Shown here piece by piece: positions 62,745 to 64,000 of a stretch of DNA of 64,000 nt. Origin of the DNA: Liopterus haemorrhoidalis (Eukaryota > Arthropoda > Insecta > Coleoptera > Dytiscidae). Below the pieces are notes generated by a model. That model saw only the letters and a program-made list of their open reading frames with translations. It did not search any database and was not told where the DNA came from. Every line of letters begins with the position of its first letter. Position 1 is the first letter of the stretch. The position numbers and the translations under genes are program-made. The stretch covers positions 31,030,301-31,094,300 of the forward strand of contig OZ020622.1 of assembly GCA_963971575.1 (NCBI GenBank), read 5' to 3'.

Positions 62745-64000
62745 GAAGTGTGCGACTTGGCGCTACGTGAAAGGAGACACCTCTTCAATACATTCCGTCG
62801 TTGTCCAACAGAGACAAACATGATAGCCTTCCAACGAGCGAAAGCTCGTGCTAAGAGGATTGTGAAAGAAAGCAAGCGCGAATCATGGCGCAAATACGTA
62901 TGCACCGTTACAGTTGCCACTCCAGTGGCCAAAGTTTGGGAGAAGGTCCGGAAAATATCCGGTCTAAATACAGCTACAGCCATTGCTGGTCTATCGGTAA
63001 ATGGTAACGTAGTTACCTCAGCGGTCGAAATTGCTAACACTTTGGCATCTAATTTTGCGTTCAATTCTAGCTCTGAACATTATTCACCCGAGTTTCTAAC
63101 TCGTAAAGCAGGCCTCGAATCTATACCTCTAAATTTCTTTTCTAGGAATGACGAGGTATACAACCTGCTTTTCTCTCGTGAAGAGCTAGATAGCGCGATG
63201 TCAAAGTGTAAGGATAGCTCTCCTGGTCCAGATGCGATACATTATCGTATGATCCGAAATCTTCCGGAACCATCTAAGTCTAGGCTTTTGAATGTCTATA
63301 ACAGGATATGGACTGAGGGCAAGTGCCCGACCAAGTGGAAGGAATCTCATATAATTCCTATCCCCAAAGTCGGGAAAGATAAACACTTGCCCTCTAGCTA
63401 TAGACCAATATCACTGACCAGTTGTCTCTGCAAGCTCATGGAGCGAATGATCAGCAAGCGTCTGATTTGGTTTTTAGAATCAAACGACTTGCTGGCCAAC
63501 ACACAGTGCGGCTTTCGCCGTCACCGCTCAACAGCAGATCATCTGGTCAGACTAGAGACAGCTATCAGGAATGCTTTCGTTGAAAACAAACACCTGGTAG
63601 CTGTGTTTTTCGATATTGAGAAAGCCTATGACACTGCATGGATTTATGGTATTCTCCGTACTCTGCATTCCTGGGGTCTCCGGGGACGCTTGATGTTCTT
63701 TATAAAAGACTTCATGTCGAACCGGCGCTTCAGGGTGCGGATCGGAAATACCTTGTCACAAATGTTCGCACTGGACAATGGGGTCCCACAGGGCTCCATA
63801 CTGAGCGTTACGCTATTTTTAATTGCCATTAACGGTGCAGCTTCATGTATTCGATTACCTGTACAGAGTTCGATATTTGTCGACGACATTGGTATCTTTG
63901 TCGCCGGACAAAAGACTAGTACAATCGAACGTCAGCTTCAGCTGACTATCAATCGTCTCGATACATGGGCAACCGAAAATGGCTTTAAATTCTCGACCAG
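62745..64000 (+). pseudogene. I-type LINE copy 2, fused in frame and running off the window
   Basis: It matches 28933-30200 of the LINE at 27686-32076 (LRERRHLFNTFRRCPTE, SNFAFNSSSEHY, ESHIIPIPKVGKDKHLPSSY, FDIEKAYDTAWIYGILR, GVPQGSILS, SSIFVDDIGIF). The reading frame is open from 62430 through the junction to position 64000 and lacks the frameshift of copy 1. It is 5'-truncated in the region between endonuclease and reverse transcriptase. The 3' end lies outside the window. Confidence 0.85.

Overview
This is eukaryotic, almost certainly insect, DNA. It is AT-rich, nearly all recognisable coding sequence belongs to transposable elements (TEs) typical of insects, GT-AG introns are visible, and there are no bacterial operons, no rRNA and no tRNA that I could recognise. 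The order cannot be fixed from the sequence. Most of the window is layered mobile DNA, and many insertions can be bounded to the base by their target-site duplications (TSDs).

Region by region. 1-11.4 kb is a nest of transposons. A possible outer PIF/Harbinger shell (144-11376) holds a hAT element (494-11089, TSD ATTAAGAA). The hAT holds a second Harbinger (589-9484, TSD TTA) with a Myb/SANT-like gene and a HARBI1-type transposase gene in convergent orientation. That Harbinger is split by an intact copia element (1007-5404, TSD TAGAT) and by a foldback-like element (7384-8778, 9-bp TSD). 11.4-18.4 kb carries short plus-strand exons of an unrecognised modular host gene between MITEs (short non-autonomous elements), hAT remnants and LINE fragments. 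18.4-32.1 kb has a second foldback-like copy, a DD34E element with tandem-repeat ends, a mariner split by a Penelope-like inverted dimer, a Tc1/mariner element with about 81 residues between its last two catalytic residues (1826 bp, TA TSD), and a nearly complete I-type LINE (27686-32076, 14-bp TSD). 32.1-38.7 kb is mainly a mariner split by a larger insertion that contains a Tc1 element and a MITE.

38.7-48.1 kb carries minus-strand exons of the same modular host family as 12-18 kb, separated by an RTE-like LINE, a third Harbinger (41572-46496) with a rosa-like DD41D mariner and other inserts, and a complex inverted/direct duplication. 48.3-56.3 kb is a LINE split by a gypsy/errantivirus provirus (48669-55513) with intact pol and env frames, a gag broken by two stops, and an altered reverse-transcriptase active site. 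56.6-61.1 kb is a second copia element with one in-frame stop. 61.1-64 kb is LINE sequence, including an in-frame junction between two different LINEs.

The most interesting non-TE signal is the modular mini-exon family. Exons of 57-66 bp, mostly in symmetric phase 1, alternate between an A type (G/D-E-Y-x-Y-P...) and a B type (D-G-Y-E-I-P... or D-E-L-x-I-x-V-S-T...). One array lies on the plus strand at 12.7-18.3 kb and one on the minus strand at 38.7-47.8 kb, tail to tail. I do not recognise the protein.
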